Positions 11,618-23,000 are shown, numbered from the stretch's first letter. The stretch is 64,000 nt of DNA from Artemisia argyi (GCA_030686995.1 CM060703.1:112250361-112314360), one strand, 5' to 3'. Translations and numbers: made by a program. The notes: generated by a model not told the origin, from the sequence alone.

Positions 11618-13012
11618 CGAAATGATGGTACAAAGATGGTACAATGATGTAAAAGTAGTCGGGACAATGAGGCGCGAACACTAGCCGCAACCTAAATGAA
11701 TAATCGCGATCTAATTTAGAGCAAGCCGTAATGTAATGAATGCACGTGCACATGATACCTATACCACTCGTAATTTGGAAATACTAGTTATCGTCATAGT
11801 AAAATAGTTTCCATACTTAGGGAAAATAAGTCCATATATAGAAGTATATAACTTGTCGTATTATCTCGTACGAAAATGTTAGCGTTAAATTCCTCGTATC
11901 GAAAACCTTAAAATAACGTCGTTTAGTCGTATAAATATTCTCTTGGTCATACGTATTCATTTGTTAAGAATATAGTCATTAGTAACATTTCTAGAAAATA
12001 TACCATTTAGTGTGTAAGTTATTATTTTTTATTTGTGACCATATATATATATATAGTTTTGACGATGTTAAAACGGGTATAACTTGGTCGTTTTAAGCTC
12101 ATTTTCCTTGTTCTTTATGTCCACGGATTCGTTTTTGTATATACTAATATATTTTTGATAACTCGGCTCCTCTAGGTTACGTTTAACACCTCTTTTTGTC
12201 CGTCGAAAACTGCCAAACAGCATGCAGTTTTTATAAAAATAGTTTTCGTCGTTAAATTTGCAAAAATCATATCTCCTTCGTTATAAGCTCGTTTTAATCC
12301 GTTCTTTCGCCTAAAGTTTCATTTTTGAAAGTATTTTCCAAATATTTGGTCAAAAATTAACCACCATCTACTGATTTTCCCACGAATTTAAAATAGGGAC
12401 AGTAGGTATTTCTATTGTTTCAAAAATCATTTCTAGGGTTCTAATCTAGTTCCATCTTCAATCAAACCACTTTCAATCACCACAAAACTAGTCTAGTCCT
12501 ACCATACACCTTCTTAGGGTGTCATGGGTCCTTAAACATCATCAATCCACTAGGTCTAACAAGGGTTTCTCATGTTTTCATTTCTAGGGCTCAAAGTTAA
12601 ATATGTACAAAATAGAGTGGTATAAACCATTATATGCATGAGTTCTTGTAAAAAAAGTATATAACCATAGTAATAACTTGTAAAAATTATAAAAATGAGT
12701 TTGTTAACTTACTTGAAGGTTTAGGGAGTTTAGATGATGAAAAACCTACTAATCCTTGAGTTTTTATTTCAAAACTCCAACAAGAATGACTAAGTGAACA
12801 AGTTTATATCTAGATCTTGGAAAAATTGTTGTTCTTGCTTCTTGATCACCCTAGGCCGATTATACCATAGAGAAAAATGAGAGAAAAAGTTTTACTTGCA
12901 CTTTGGATGATAATTTGTAAAGAATGGGATGAAATGGTGTAATATATACTTAGAGACAAGAGTTAGGTTTGCATTAAATTTGGTTGGTGAGATTTTAGCT
13001 TATTAGGACCAA

Positions 13013-13066
13013 GGGGGGGGGGGGGGGGGTTGGCCGGCGCAAAAAGGAGGGAAAGGGGGGGGGGGT
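13013..13066. repeat. Two poly-G tracts in T3 LTR (17 and 11 G)
   Basis: G17, then TTGGCCGGCGC and other spacer, then G11. The matching site in the other T3 LTR has G22 and G13. Potential quadruplex former; length is unstable. Confidence 0.9.
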
Positions 13067-13655
13067 TGTCTTGGGTTTTATTTAAAAAGTTAGTGGTAGT
13101 ATGTTGTAGTGTTAGTTTTAGGTTTTATCGGGTACCGGGTTTGTTAGAAATAAATTTTATTGAAGTTATTCGGGACATAATAAAGTCGTAAAAATTGTAA
13201 AAATATGTCGGGTACAAGTACGGAGAGTTCGGGTGATTATTGTTTAATTTTTATGAAAACCGTCGTTATTAAGTTAGACGTACGATACGAAATAAATAAA
13301 TTTCCAAAATACCGGGTAAATTAATATTATAATTTTTATATTATTAAAATGAATATAAAAATATATTGGGATCATAGTCGGGAGTGTCGGACATGTTAGT
13401 CACATTTATAGTTCGCGTATTAGTGTTTATTTAGAATAAACATACGTAAATCGTTAATTTTGCCGAAAGTATTAATTTAGTTATCCTACGAGTGGAATAG
13501 TATGAAAGTGCCCTAATAATGATATGCAGACTATTTCTAGTCCGTATGAAGTGTCCCTGACAAAAATGCATGAATTCGCTCCTGAACCAATACGGTTACG
13601 CGAATTTGAATACTCGTAAACTAAATTTATGATGACATGAGTAATGCACGTGAAT

Positions 13656-13790
13656 AGTGGTTTTCTCTCGGAAATGAATAGTGTCCAGTGAATAGTAAAA
13701 TTTCTGAATGTTTCTCGGAATGTCAAATTGACCTCAAAAATGATGAATAGTAAAACGATGAATAGTAATTTGTGAATAGTAGAATGTCGA
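13656..13790. repeat. TGAATAGT array in T3 LTR, six copies
   Basis: Six TGAATAGT units (ACTATTCA on the sense strand) within about 130 bases, near the sense-strand start of U3. The right LTR has seven, and T6 LTRs have seven at the equivalent place. An enhancer role is inference. Confidence 0.75.
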
Positions 13791-13861
13791 AGTTTGGAAA
13801 AATGACCTGAAATTGTGGGGTGTGATAGTCGCCCATCCAAAAAGGAATTCAGTCCCTGAAT

Positions 13862-15312
13862 TCAGTTAGTGTTGGTCTCGGAAATTGGCTCGGTGAAAAG
13901 TTGTGGATACTTGTGTCGCATTTGGTCTTCTCGTTCCCAAGTAAACTCGGGTCCTCTTCGAGAATTCCAGCGAACCTTCACGAACGGAATTCGACTTTGT
14001 TTCAACTGTTTGATCTCGCGGTCCATAATTTCAACTGGTTCTTCCACAAAGTTAAGCTTGTCATCGAGTTGTATTTCTTCTAATGGTATAATGGCAGACT
14101 CGTCTGAAAGACATTTCTTGAGGTTCGAAACATGAAACGTGTTGTGTACGTTGCTAAGTTCTGACGGAAGTTCAAGTTTGTAAGCTACTGAACCAATCCT
14201 TTCCAGTATCTTAAACGGACCAATGTATCTCGGGTTCAACTTCCCGCGTTTTCCAAATCGTATCACGCCCTTCCAAGGCGAGACTTTCAACATGACTTTG
14301 TCTCCGACCTGAAATTCCAATGGTTTGCGTCGAACATCTGCGTAGCTTTTCTGTCGACTTCTAGCAGTTTCGAGTCTCTCTCGAATCTGAATTATCTTTT
14401 CTGTTGTTTCTTGTACCATCTCTGGGCCAGTACATTGTACTTCACCGACTTCGGCCCAACAAACTGGAGATCGACACTTACGACCATAAGGTGCCTCGAA
14501 TGGTGCTGCTTTAATGCTCGAATGGTAACTGTTGTTGTAGGAAAACTCGATCAATGGCAAATGGTTAGCCCAACCATTTCCAAAGTCAATCACACATGCT
14601 CTAAGCATGTCCTCAAGTGTCTGAATAGTTCTCTCGCTCTGACCATCGGTCTGAGGATGGTAAGCAGTGCTCATGTCTAGCTTGGATCCAAAAGAATCTT
14701 GTAATGACCGCCAAAAGTTTGAAGTAAAACGACTATCTCTGTCGGAAATGATGGAAACTGGTGCACCGTGTCTTGAGACTATTTCCTTGATATAAAGTCT
14801 AGCAAGTTGTTCCATAGAATAAGTCTCTCTAATGGGTATGAAATGAGCTGATTTGGTAAGACGATCAACAATTACCCAAATAGCATCGTAACCTCCTGAC
14901 GTCTTAGGAAGTTTAGTGACAAAGTCCATAGTAATACGTTCCCACTTCCGTTGTGGAATTTCTGGTTGTTGAAGTAACCCTGACGGTTTCTGGTACTCGG
15001 CTTTCACTTTAGCACAAGTAAGACATTTGCTGACATACGTAGCTATTTCTGCTTTCATGTTCGGCCACCAATAAAGCTTTTTGACATCCTGATACATCTT
15101 ATCAGAACCTGGATGAATAGAGTACTTCGACTTGTGTGATTCGTGCATAATCAATTCTCGTACTCCACCGTAGAGTGGTATCCAACTTCGGTCCTTGAAG
15201 CATAACACTCCATCTGATCTCTTTACAAAGCCATTTTCGCTTTCTGGCATACCATAAATTTTCTCGTGTGGTCGATTTTCTTCCTTGAGAGCCTCAATCT
15301 GAGCTTCTAGAA
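13862..15312 (-). CDS. T3 integrase with chromodomain-like C-terminus
   Basis: The uninterrupted frame covers 462 codons from 15250 and extends upstream to the A6 run at 15313-15318, where one base puts it out of frame with RT-RNase H. The zinc-binding module is visible as H39, H46, C76 and C79 (numbering from the Met at 15250). The catalytic triad is D109 (TMDF), D170 (IISDRD) and E206 (QSERT). A GPF-type module follows around RYIGPFKI, then a C-terminal VKVRWN...[10 protein letters not shown] segment typical of Tekay-like chromoviruses. It would insert element cDNA into chromosomes. All key residues are intact. It is normally released from the gag-pol polyprotein by protease, so 15250 is not a true start. 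The stop lies 34 bases from the 3' LTR. Confidence 0.92.
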
Positions 15313-17447
15313 TTTTTTGATGGTAGTGGCGAAATGATAGTCATTCCCAATGACCTAACTCTCAAAGGTTTGAGTCGTTCTTTTCGGCTAAGTGCATCTG
15401 CTACAACATTTGCTTTTCCTGGGTGATATCGGATTTCACAATCGTAATAACTCAACAATTCTAGCCAACGACGTTGTCTCATGTTGAGTTCCTTCTGATC
15501 AAGTATATGCTGTAAGCTCTTGTGGTCGGTAAAAATTACGCACTTGGTACCATAAAGGTAGTGTCTCCAAATCTTGAGTGCAAAAACTACCGCACCCAAC
15601 TCCAAGTCGTGCGTAGTGTAATTCTTCTCGTGTATCTTAAGCTGTCTAGATGCATAAGCTATCACCTTCTCGTTTTGCATTAGCACAGCTCCAAGTCCTT
15701 GATGCGAAGCATCGCAATATACCACAAAGTTCTCAATACCTTCAGGTAGTGACAAAATCAGTGCGCTACAAAGCTTTTGTTTCAATAATTGAAATGCGGA
15801 CTCTTGTTTTTCTCCCCACTCGTACTTTTCATTCTTTTGTGTCAGCTTCGTCAACGACTTCGCTATCTTAGAAAACCCTTCAATAAACCTTCTATAATAT
15901 CCGGCAAGTCCTAGGAATTGACGAATTTCCGTAGGAGACTTGGGCGTAGCCCAATCCTTAACTGCCTCGATCTTTGCCGGGTCGACTTGTAATCCTTGGC
16001 TATCAATGACATGGCCAAGAAATTGAACTCTTCGTATCCAAAAATCACACTTAGAAAATTTGGCATACAATTGCTCCTTCCTGAGTAGTTCCAGGATTGT
16101 TCTGAGGTGTTCTTCGTGATCTTCCTTACTCTTGGAATAAATCAAGATATCGTCAATGAATACGATCACAAACTTATCAAGATACGGTTTGCACACCCTA
16201 TTCATGAGATCCATAAATACCGCAGGTGCGTTGGTTAATCCGAAAGGCATCACTTGAAACTCATAATGACCATAGCGTGTTCTAAATGCCGTCTTCGGGA
16301 TATCCTCTTCCCGAACTTTAAGTTGATGGTAACCGGATCTTAAATCAATCTTGGAATAAAAACTAGAACCTTGTAACTGGTCGAACAAGTCGTCGATTCT
16401 GGGGAGTGGATAACGGTTCTTCACCGTTAACTTGTTCAGCTCACGATAGTCGATGCACATTCTGAAAGTTCCATCCTTCTTCTTCACAAACAAAACCGGC
16501 GCTCCCCAAGGCGAGGAACTCGGTCTAATGAATCCTTTGTCCAAAAGTTCTTGTAGTTGATTCGACAATTCTTGCATCTCCGAAGGTGCAAGTCTATACG
16601 GTGCTCGCGCAATTGGTGCAGCTCCTGGCACTAATTCGATTTGAAACTCGACTTGGCGTGTAGGCGGAAGTCCTGGCAATTCTTCCGGAAAAACTTCTTG
16701 AAATTCCTTAACAATTGGCACATCTTCAAGTCGTTTCTCATCCGACTTCTTCTCCGTGATGTGAGCCAAGAATGCATAACAACCCTTCTTTATGTACTTC
16801 TCGGTTTTAATGCATGATATGATACTGAGTCTAGTTCCACTTCGCTCTCCACGAACAACCAAAGTTTCACCGTTATAAGGAAGGTGCACAACTTTCTCAT
16901 CACAAATAATCCTCGCTCGATACTGAGATAACCAATCCATACCGATAACAACGTCGAAACTTCCAAGTTCTACGGGCATAAGGTCTATATTGAATGGGTG
17001 GTTTAGGAAATTTATAGTGCAACCACAAACAATGGTGTTGGTGTTAACTAAAGACCCATCGGCTAATTCAACGATATAGGAAATGTCTAATGGGGTTGGT
17101 TCTATGTTAAGTAAAGGTGTAAATGCAATAGAAACAAAACTTCTATCCGCTCCTGAATCAAATAAAATGGATGCATAACGATTATTAACGAGGAACGTAC
17201 CCGCAACCACATTCGGGTCTTCTTTGACATCTTCTCCTCCCATAACATAAGCTCTTCCTCGAGCCATTCCATTTTGGTTTCCAGTTCCTTGATTCTTCTT
17301 CTTTGGGCACTCATTCCTAAAGTGTCCAAGTTCTCCACAGCCAAAACACGTTACCGGTGGTTTCTGATTGCCACCAAAGTTTGGACTCTTGCAATCTTTG
17401 GTGTAGTGACCAGCCTTCTTGCAGTTGCCACATAGATCTGGGCAACG
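15294..17447 (-). CDS. T3 protease, reverse transcriptase and RNase H
   Basis: Continuous frame, same phase as gag. It starts after the gag TGA with two intact CCHC zinc knuckles ([14 protein letters not shown] and [14 protein letters not shown]). From the Met at 17267: protease ILFDSGAD at 35-41; RT with a KIDLR aspartate at 308 and the VFIDD catalytic pair at 372-373; RNase H with D519 (YCDAS), E556 (LELG), D581 (FTDHKS) and D624 (VADALS). All catalytic residues are present. The frame ends at 15294 only because a six-A run (15313-15318) is one base off the integrase frame; five A would join them. It copies element RNA into DNA inside the particle. Confidence 0.93.
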   Translation of the reverse strand, partial: RCPDLCGNCKKAGHYTKDCKSPNFGGNQKPPVTCFGCGELGHFRNECPKKKNQGTGNQNGMARGRAYVMGGEDVKEDPNVVAGTFLVNNRYASILFDSGADRSFVSIAFTPLLNIEPTPLDISYIVELADGSLVNTNTIVCGCTINFLNHPFNIDLMPVELGSFDVVIGMDWLSQYRARIICDEKVVHLPYNGETLVVRGERSGTRLSIISCIKTEKYIKKGCYAFLAHITEKKSDEKRLEDVPIVKEFQEVFPEELPGLPPTRQVEFQIELVPGAAPIARAPYRLAPSEMQELSNQLQELLDKGFIRPSSSPWGAPVLFVKKKDGTFRMCIDYRELNKLTVKNRYPLPRIDDLFDQLQGSSFYSKIDLRSGYHQLKVREEDIPKTAFRTRYGHYEFQVMPFGLTNAPAVFMDLMNRVCKPYLDKFVIVFIDDILIYSKSKEDHEEHLRTILELLRKEQLYAKFSKCDFWIRRVQFLGHVIDSQGLQVDPAKIEAVKDWATPKSPTEIRQFLGLAGYYRRFIEGFSKIAKSLTKLTQKNEKYEWGEKQESAFQLLKQKLCSALILSLPEGIENFVVYCDASHQGLGAVLMQNEKVIAYASRQLKIHEKNYTTHDLELGAVVFALKIWRHYLYGTKCVIFTDHKSLQHILDQKELNMRQRRWLELLSYYDCEIRYHPGKANVVADALSRKERLKPLRVRSLGMTIISPLPSKNSRSSD

Positions 17448-17604
17448 TCATGGGTTATGATGCTTCTGACACCTTTCACACTTGGGTAGATTACCCTCAT
17501 ATTCTTTCCTTTCAGTCGGTCCTGCAGCATAGGCCCTTGCCACTTCTTGCCTCTTAGGTGGCGGCTGAACAGCATTTCCACCTTGGTTGTAATCAAACCT
17601 TCTC

Positions 17605-17639
<35 letters not shown>

Positions 17640-18476
17640 ATTGTTTGGATTGTTGTTTCGGTTATTGGGATAGTTGCGGTTTCGATTGTTGTTATAGTTG
17701 TTGTTGTTTCGAGTGTTGTTGTAGTTGGTGTTGTTTGAATGGTTATTGTTGTTGACAACAGCTTTTCCTTTTACCACTTGGACCATGAGTTTCTGAGTTA
17801 TTCGGATAGCCTCTTCCATTGATTGAGGATCAAAAGAGATCACATCTCCTCGAACACTTTCAGGCAATCCACCAACAAAGTTTTCCATCTTTTTCTCATC
17901 GTCGGGAACCATAGTTGGACATAGTGCAGCCAACTCCTGAAACCTCCTGAAGTAGGTCTCGATGTCATCACCTTTAGTCACAAGCTCATAAAATTCTGTT
18001 TCCAACTTTTGCACCTCGGTACGAGGGCAAAACTTCTTAGACATTAGTTTCTTGAATTCCTCCCAAGTGAGCTTGTAAGCATTCTCCATACCAATCGGCT
18101 GAGCATACGAATTCCACCAAGACATAGCTTCATCAAGAAGCATACCTGTAGCAAATTTTACCTTGCTGACGTCCGGGCATCCGCACATGAGGAATACATT
18201 CTCAGTCTTTTCAAACCAGCGGATCAAAGCAACCGCTCCTTCAGTGCCCTTAAACTTGATAGGATCACTAATCTTGAAATCTTTCCATGTACATTCCCGC
18301 TTAGTAGTGGGTGGTTCAACTGTCCCTGTATTAGAAGCAGTCTCAGCAGCCCTAGCAGCAACCTCAGCTCTCTCAATCTCCAGAGCTTCTGCAATACTAT
18401 CCCTGACCAACTTGCGGATAGCGGCTTGAGTCATAGCGGGTGTTTCTGGTGCAGCCTTACTTTTCCTTGGTGCCAT
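17448..18476 (-). pseudogene. T3 gag, ends at a premature TGA
   Basis: I start at ATG 18476 (MAPRKSKAAPETPAM); the 117 codons upstream in the same frame are hydrophobic AT-rich read-through and probably not protein. A Retrotrans_gag capsid domain follows: WFEKTENVF, MLLDEAMSWWNSYA, TYFRRFQELAALCP, MENFVGGLPESVRGDV. After it comes an Asn-rich spacer encoded by a GTT-repeat on the plus strand, then KCERCQKHHNP and TGA at 17450-17448. The frame goes straight on into the CCHC knuckles and protease, so one substitution (CGA to TGA would do it) separates gag from pol. Gag forms the particle and binds RNA. A splice-acceptor-like CAG ends 4 bases before the ATG. Confidence 0.88.
17600..17755. repeat. 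GTT/GTN low-complexity tract coding poly-Asn in T3 gag
   Basis: Plus-strand GTT units give runs of Asn on the minus strand between the capsid domain and the zinc knuckles. The other two plus-strand readings give the Val-rich and Cys-rich ORFs seen at 17547-17755, which are not genes. Confidence 0.85.
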
Positions 18477-18874
18477 ACTTCTGATAATCACAATGGAAAT
18501 AACCATGAGAAAATCATAATAGAAATAGTCGTCGAACCAAATATATACACCCACAACATGTATATATATATACGACCACAACAAGTATAAATACGACCAC
18601 GACATGTACGAATACAACCACAATCTGTCTAGATACGATAATAATAAAGAGCAACCACGAAACATCATAAATATAATCACAACACATGAATATAATACAT
18701 GAAAATTTCGGCCTACATGGACCGATATAATATATAGCACAACATTTCCAACATAGTAGAGTCGCACTTGATATATTTGTTTGTACAACAACCAAAAGAC
18801 TACAAGTTCTTGAACTATGTCCCACATCCTGGGACTAGGAAAATAATAAAAGCTAATATAATACCAGTCTATGT
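18477..18874 (-). promoter_or_regulatory. T3 spacer between pre-gag ORF and gag, with a 3' splice-site-like end
   Basis: On the minus strand a T-rich stretch ends in CCATTGTGATTATCAG at 18481 and the gag ATG follows after AAGT. This fits a plant 3' splice site (U-rich, then CAG). With the LTR donor at 20764-20757 it would define an intron of about 2.3 kb that removes primer site, leader and pre-gag ORF. No splicing evidence is available from DNA alone. Confidence 0.4.
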
Positions 18875-19825
18875 CTAGGCTCCTCCAGGTGCTCTAGATG
18901 GTCCAGGCTCTCCTCTCAGGCGGCGAATCTCACGATCCATCGCAACCACGATCTCCTCTAGGTGCTGGACTCGTAACTAAAAAGAAGCATCTCTGCGCTC
19001 CAATACGACTAACCTCTCTCGGATCAATGCCAACTGGTCTACCTGCTCCCACTGAGTCTCCTGTGTCGCCTGAGCTCTATCTCGAATCTCAGGTAGCTCA
19101 TCCCTAAGTAGATCAATCTACTCCTGGTGCCTCAACTGTTGTGCCTCGAGTCCATGGTAAGACACATCAATACTAACTCTGCCCTGAATCAAATCCTCAA
19201 CCTACTCCTTGACAGCCTCAAGTCGAGTAGTGAAAATCTCATCAACTCTATACCCCAAACTATCAACTTGCTCCTGCTGAGCCCCTAACTGATCCTCTAA
19301 TGTAACAGCTGTAGGCCCCCTAGCCGCAGCTGCTCTCGAACTCTCACCTATGTGATATACTGGTGGTGGTGAAAGGTCAGCAGTCTCGGTAGTAGGTGAA
19401 TCTGGGGTGGTAAGCCTTGCATGCTTCCTGAGCGGCAAGAGTGAGGTAGATATAGGAGTAGTAGTGGGTATGGCTGGTGGTGGTGGTGTAGGCACAGTAG
19501 GACTAGGGAGAGTCCTATAAGTAGATGTAGCTGGGCGAACCCTCTTCCTAGCAACCTGAATGATCTTACTACTAGGAAACATAAGCCTCGGTTCTGAAGA
19601 AGTAGTAGTAGTAGGTGATGGTATGTCAGTGGGTACAGTAGGATGGACATGAGGAGTGGGAGCCGTCTCCTCCTCCTCGAAAGGCTCGGTGTCATCATTT
19701 GATGCCAAAAGTGGCAACTCAGGTGTAGGAGAAACAAGTGGTGAAACAGCAGTGGAGGACACAGAGCCCTCATCATCAGAGTCTGATATAGTGTAAAGTA
19801 TGACAGTGTTTGGATTCGAAGACAT
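18875..19825 (-). pseudogene. T3 pre-gag ORF (ORF1), acidic/Pro-Thr-rich then coiled coil, three in-frame TAG
   Basis: Starts at ATG 19825 (MSSNPNTVILYTISDSDDEG) about 170 bases inside the 5' LTR. Open for 207 codons, then continues in the same frame to TAG 18877-18875 (about 316 codons) except for TAG at 19204-19202, 19120-19118 and 18979-18977. N-terminal third acidic and Ser/Thr/Pro-rich; then a basic patch (ARKRVR, LRKHAR); then a C-terminal heptad-rich Glu/Gln/Arg region from QLGAQQEQVDSLGYRVDEIF onward, likely a coiled coil. No enzyme motif. T5 carries a related ORF at the same place, so it is a real module of these elements. Each internal TAG sits where the heptad pattern suggests Gln, so CAG to TAG changes are likely. 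Confidence 0.6.
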
Positions 19826-19983
19826 GTCTCTGTGATGATCAAGGTGAAATAAAAATAAATAGCTCGTATAATGGAATCACCAAAAAAATAAGTAAATATG
19901 CACTTATGATGAAATGATGATATGCTATGATGGTGTGGTTATAGTCTAGGGTCCATGATGCATCCTAGTTCGCTATAACCTTG

Positions 19984-19998
19984 GCTCTGGTACCAATC
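19984..19998 (-). promoter_or_regulatory. T3 primer-binding site
   Basis: Sense-strand TGGTACCAGAGCC, three bases after the LTR end. This is complementary to the 3' end of initiator Met tRNA with one difference from the usual TGGTATCAGAGC. Confidence 0.85.
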
Positions 19999-22995
19999 TG
20001 TCACACCCCCAATTTACCTGACTTGCAGCAGAATGGAATGCCTGAGGGTGTAACGGTCATAGCACACAAACAAGGATATATTGAACGACCTAAAGTGTCG
20101 TTTGGAAAATACATCGTTTGATTCATTCAAAATATTCAAAGTTATAAAACATAGGTCCCAAAAGTTGGAAAAGGTTTAAGGAAATAATTTAGTACAATCA
20201 AACGATAGTTCATAAGTGCATGAAATCCAAAAAGAGACGCATCATCCTTGATACACAAAATGACTCCATGCATGCCATGAGAATATGCCTTAGTTACCTG
20301 AGAAATACATTGCGAAAACGGTCAACATAAAGTTGGTGAATAATCATAGGTTTATAAGTAAATCGTATGTACATAAACCACAAGTATAAAGTAAGCCGAC
20401 AAGAATGTCAAAAATGCTACATTGGCTCTTAAGCTCATGACCCCGAAGCTAGACTTTGTAATGGCCCCACCAGAGTGTTTACCAGACACTCAGTTTGTTA
20501 AGACATGAAATGCATTCGTCCCGTTGGAGCAACCCAAACACGAATGGAGGCGTCACCCTCGATAGATCTATCCACTCACTCTCGCTTGGCAATATAATTA
20601 ACGGTCCATGATATATAAGGGGACTTAACTTGGTAGTAAGGCAACTTAAGCAATGTATGGAATTTGTAATACTTGGGCATGTACAAAAATAATTGTGTAA
20701 TGTATTCTCCCCCGTGGGATTTGAAATCAAATAAGTATTAAAACGGGGCTATGAAGACTCACCTCGAAATGATGGTACAAAGATGGTACAATGATGTAAA
20801 AGTAGTCGGGACAATGAGGCGCGAACACTAGCCGCAACCTAAATGAATAATCGCGATCTAATTTAGATCAAGCCGTAATGTAATGAATGCACGTGCACAT
20901 GATACCTATACCACTCGTAATTTGGAAATACTAGTTATCGTCATAGTAAAATAGTTTCCATACTTAGGAAAAATAAGTCCATATATAGAAGTATATAACT
21001 TGTCGTATTATCTCGTACGAAAATGTTAGCGTTAAATTCCTCGTATCGAAAACCTTAAAATAACGTCGTTTAGTCGTATAAATATTCTCTTGGTCATACG
21101 TATTCATTTGTTAAGAATATAGTCCTTAGTAACATTTCTAAAAAATATACCATTTAGTGTGTAAGTTATTATTTTTTATTTGTGATCATATATATATATA
21201 TAGTTTTGACGATGTTAAAACGGGTATAACTTGGTCGTTTTAAGCTCATTTTCCTTGTTCTTTATGTCCACGGATTCGTTTTTGTATATACTAATATATT
21301 TTTGATAACTCGGCTCCTCTAGGTTATGTTTAACACCTCTTTTTGTCCATCGAAAACTGCCAAACAGCATGCAGTTTTTATAAAAATAGTTTTCGTCGTT
21401 AAATTTGCAAAAATCATATCTCCTTCGTTATAAGCTCGTTTTAATCCGTTCTTTCGCCTAAAGTTTCGTTTTTGAAAGTATTTTCTAAATCTTTGGTCAA
21501 AAATTAACCACCATCTACTGATTTTCCCACGAATTTAAAATAGGGACAGTAGGTATTTCTATTGTTTCAAAAATCATTCCTAGGGTTCTAATCTAGTTCC
21601 ATCTTCAATCAAACCACTTTCAATCACCACAAAACTAGTCTAGTCCTACCATACACCTTCTTAGGGTGTCATGGGTCCTTAAACATCATCAATCCACTAG
21701 GTCTAACAAGGGTTTCTCATGTTTTCATTTCTAGGGCTCAAAGTTAAATATGTACAAAATAGAGTGGTATAAACCATTATATGCATGAGTTCTTGTAAGA
21801 AAAGTATATAACCATAGTAATAACTTGTAAAAATTATAAAAATGAGTTTGTTAACTTACTTGAAGGTTTAGGGAGTTTAGATGATGAAAAACCTACTAAT
21901 CCTTGAGTTTTTATTTCAAAACTCCAACAAGAATGACTAAGTGAACAAGTTTATATCTAGATCTTGGAAAAATTGTTGTTCTTGCTTCTTGATCACCCTA
22001 GGCCGATTATACCATAGAGAAAAATGAGAGAAAAAGTTTTACTTGCACTTTGGATGATAATTTGTAAAGAATGGGATGAAATGGTGTAATATATACTTAG
22101 AGACAAGAGTTAGGTTTGCATTAAATTTGGTTGGTGAGATTTTAGCTTATTAGGACCAAGGGGGGGGGGGGGGGGGGGGGGTTGGCCGGCGCAAAAAGGA
22201 GGGAAAGGGGGGGGGGGGGTTGTCTTGGGTTTTATTTAAAAAGTTAGTGGTAGTATGTTGTAGTGTTAGTTTTAGGTTTTATCGGGTACCGGGTTTGTTA
22301 GAAATAAATTTTATTGAAGTTATTCGGGACATAATAAAGTCGTAAAAATTGTAAAAATATGTCGGGTACAAGTACGGAGAGTTCAGGTGATTATTGTTTA
22401 ATTTTTATGAAAATTGTCGTTATTAAGTTAGACGTACGATACGAAATAAATAAATTTCCAAAATACCGGGTAAATTAATATTATAATTTTTATATTATTA
22501 AAATGAATATAAAAATATATTGGGATCATAGTCGGGAGTGTCGGACATGTTAGTCACATTTATAGTTCGCGTATTAGTGTTTATTTAGAATAAACATACG
22601 TAAATCGTTAATTTTACCAAAAGTATTAATTTAGTTATCCTACGAGTGGAATAGTATGCAAGTGCCCTAATGATGATATGCAGACTATTTCTAGTCCGTA
22701 TGAAATGTCCCTGATAAAAATGCATGAATTCGCTCCTGAACCAATACGGTTACGCGAATTTGAATACTCGTAAACTAAATTTACGATGACATGAGTAATA
22801 CACGTGAATAGTGGTTTTCTCTCGGAAATGAATAGTGTCCAGTGAATAGTAAAATTTCTGAATGTTTCTCGGAATGTCAAATTGACCTCAAAAATGATGA
22901 ATAGTAAAACGATGAATAGTGATCGATGAATAGTAATTTATGAATAGTAGAATGTCGAAGTTTGGAAAAATGACCTGAAATTGTGGGGTGTGATA
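19999..22995 (-). repeat. T3 5' LTR (right), 2997 bp
   Basis: Pairs with 10852-13827. Differences include poly-G lengths (G22 and G13 near 22160-22220) and one extra TGAATAGT unit near 22918-22930. TA-rich TATA candidates lie near 21187-21202 and 20979-20995 on the sense strand, upstream of the donor-like motif. Confidence 0.95.
20757..20764 (-). promoter_or_regulatory. Splice-donor-like AGGTGAGT in T3 5' LTR
   Basis: Sense-strand CGAGGTGAGTCTTCATAGCC. It lies downstream of the TATA candidates, so it should be within the transcript. The partner acceptor candidate is at 18481. Confidence 0.45.
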
Positions 22996-23000
22996 ATTGA

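Larger units (their letters stand above)
10852..13827 (-). repeat. T3 3' LTR (left), 2976 bp
   Basis: Plus strand starts TGTCACACCCCC and ends GGGGTGTGATA. Both copies end ATA and not ACA, so on the sense strand the LTR begins TA. It contains poly-G tracts, a TGAATAGT array and a splice-donor-like motif. Internal ORFs such as 11332-11583 recur identically in the other LTR and have no family features. Confidence 0.95.
10852..22995 (-). mobile_element. T3: nearly intact Ty3/gypsy chromovirus (Tekay-like), 12.1 kb
   Basis: LTRs 10852-13827 and 19999-22995 flank gag-pol on the minus strand. The target duplication ATTGA is at 10847-10851 and 22996-23000. Primer site TGGTACCAGAGC adjoins the right (5') LTR. 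Content in reading order: 5' LTR, pre-gag ORF, gag, protease, RT, RNase H, integrase with a chromodomain-like tail, 3' LTR. The LTRs differ at scattered sites, by my rough eye estimate under 1 percent apart from poly-G length, so insertion was fairly recent. It landed inside T2 gag. Damage to coding is light: three TAG in the pre-gag ORF, one TGA in gag and one single-base indel before integrase. Confidence 0.95.

Noticed and set aside
15294..15318. Programmed frameshift between T3 RNase H and integrase
   Set aside because: Reaching the integrase frame needs skipping one A of A6 and a -1 slip meets a stop at once. Related pol genes are usually one frame, so an indel in a homopolymer (or a sequencing error) is simpler.
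17547..17755. Val-rich and Cys-rich plus-strand ORFs
   Set aside because: They are other readings of the GTT repeat that encodes poly-Asn in T3 gag.
18477..18827. Hydrophobic N-terminal extension of T3 gag, like a signal or membrane domain
   Set aside because: AT-rich read-through upstream of the natural ATG at 18476; Tyr/Ile/Val-rich in the way random AT-rich DNA is.
20479..20730. 83-codon ORF identical at 11332-11583
   Set aside because: Identity is due to the LTR pair; no domain, and it would be U3/R sequence.
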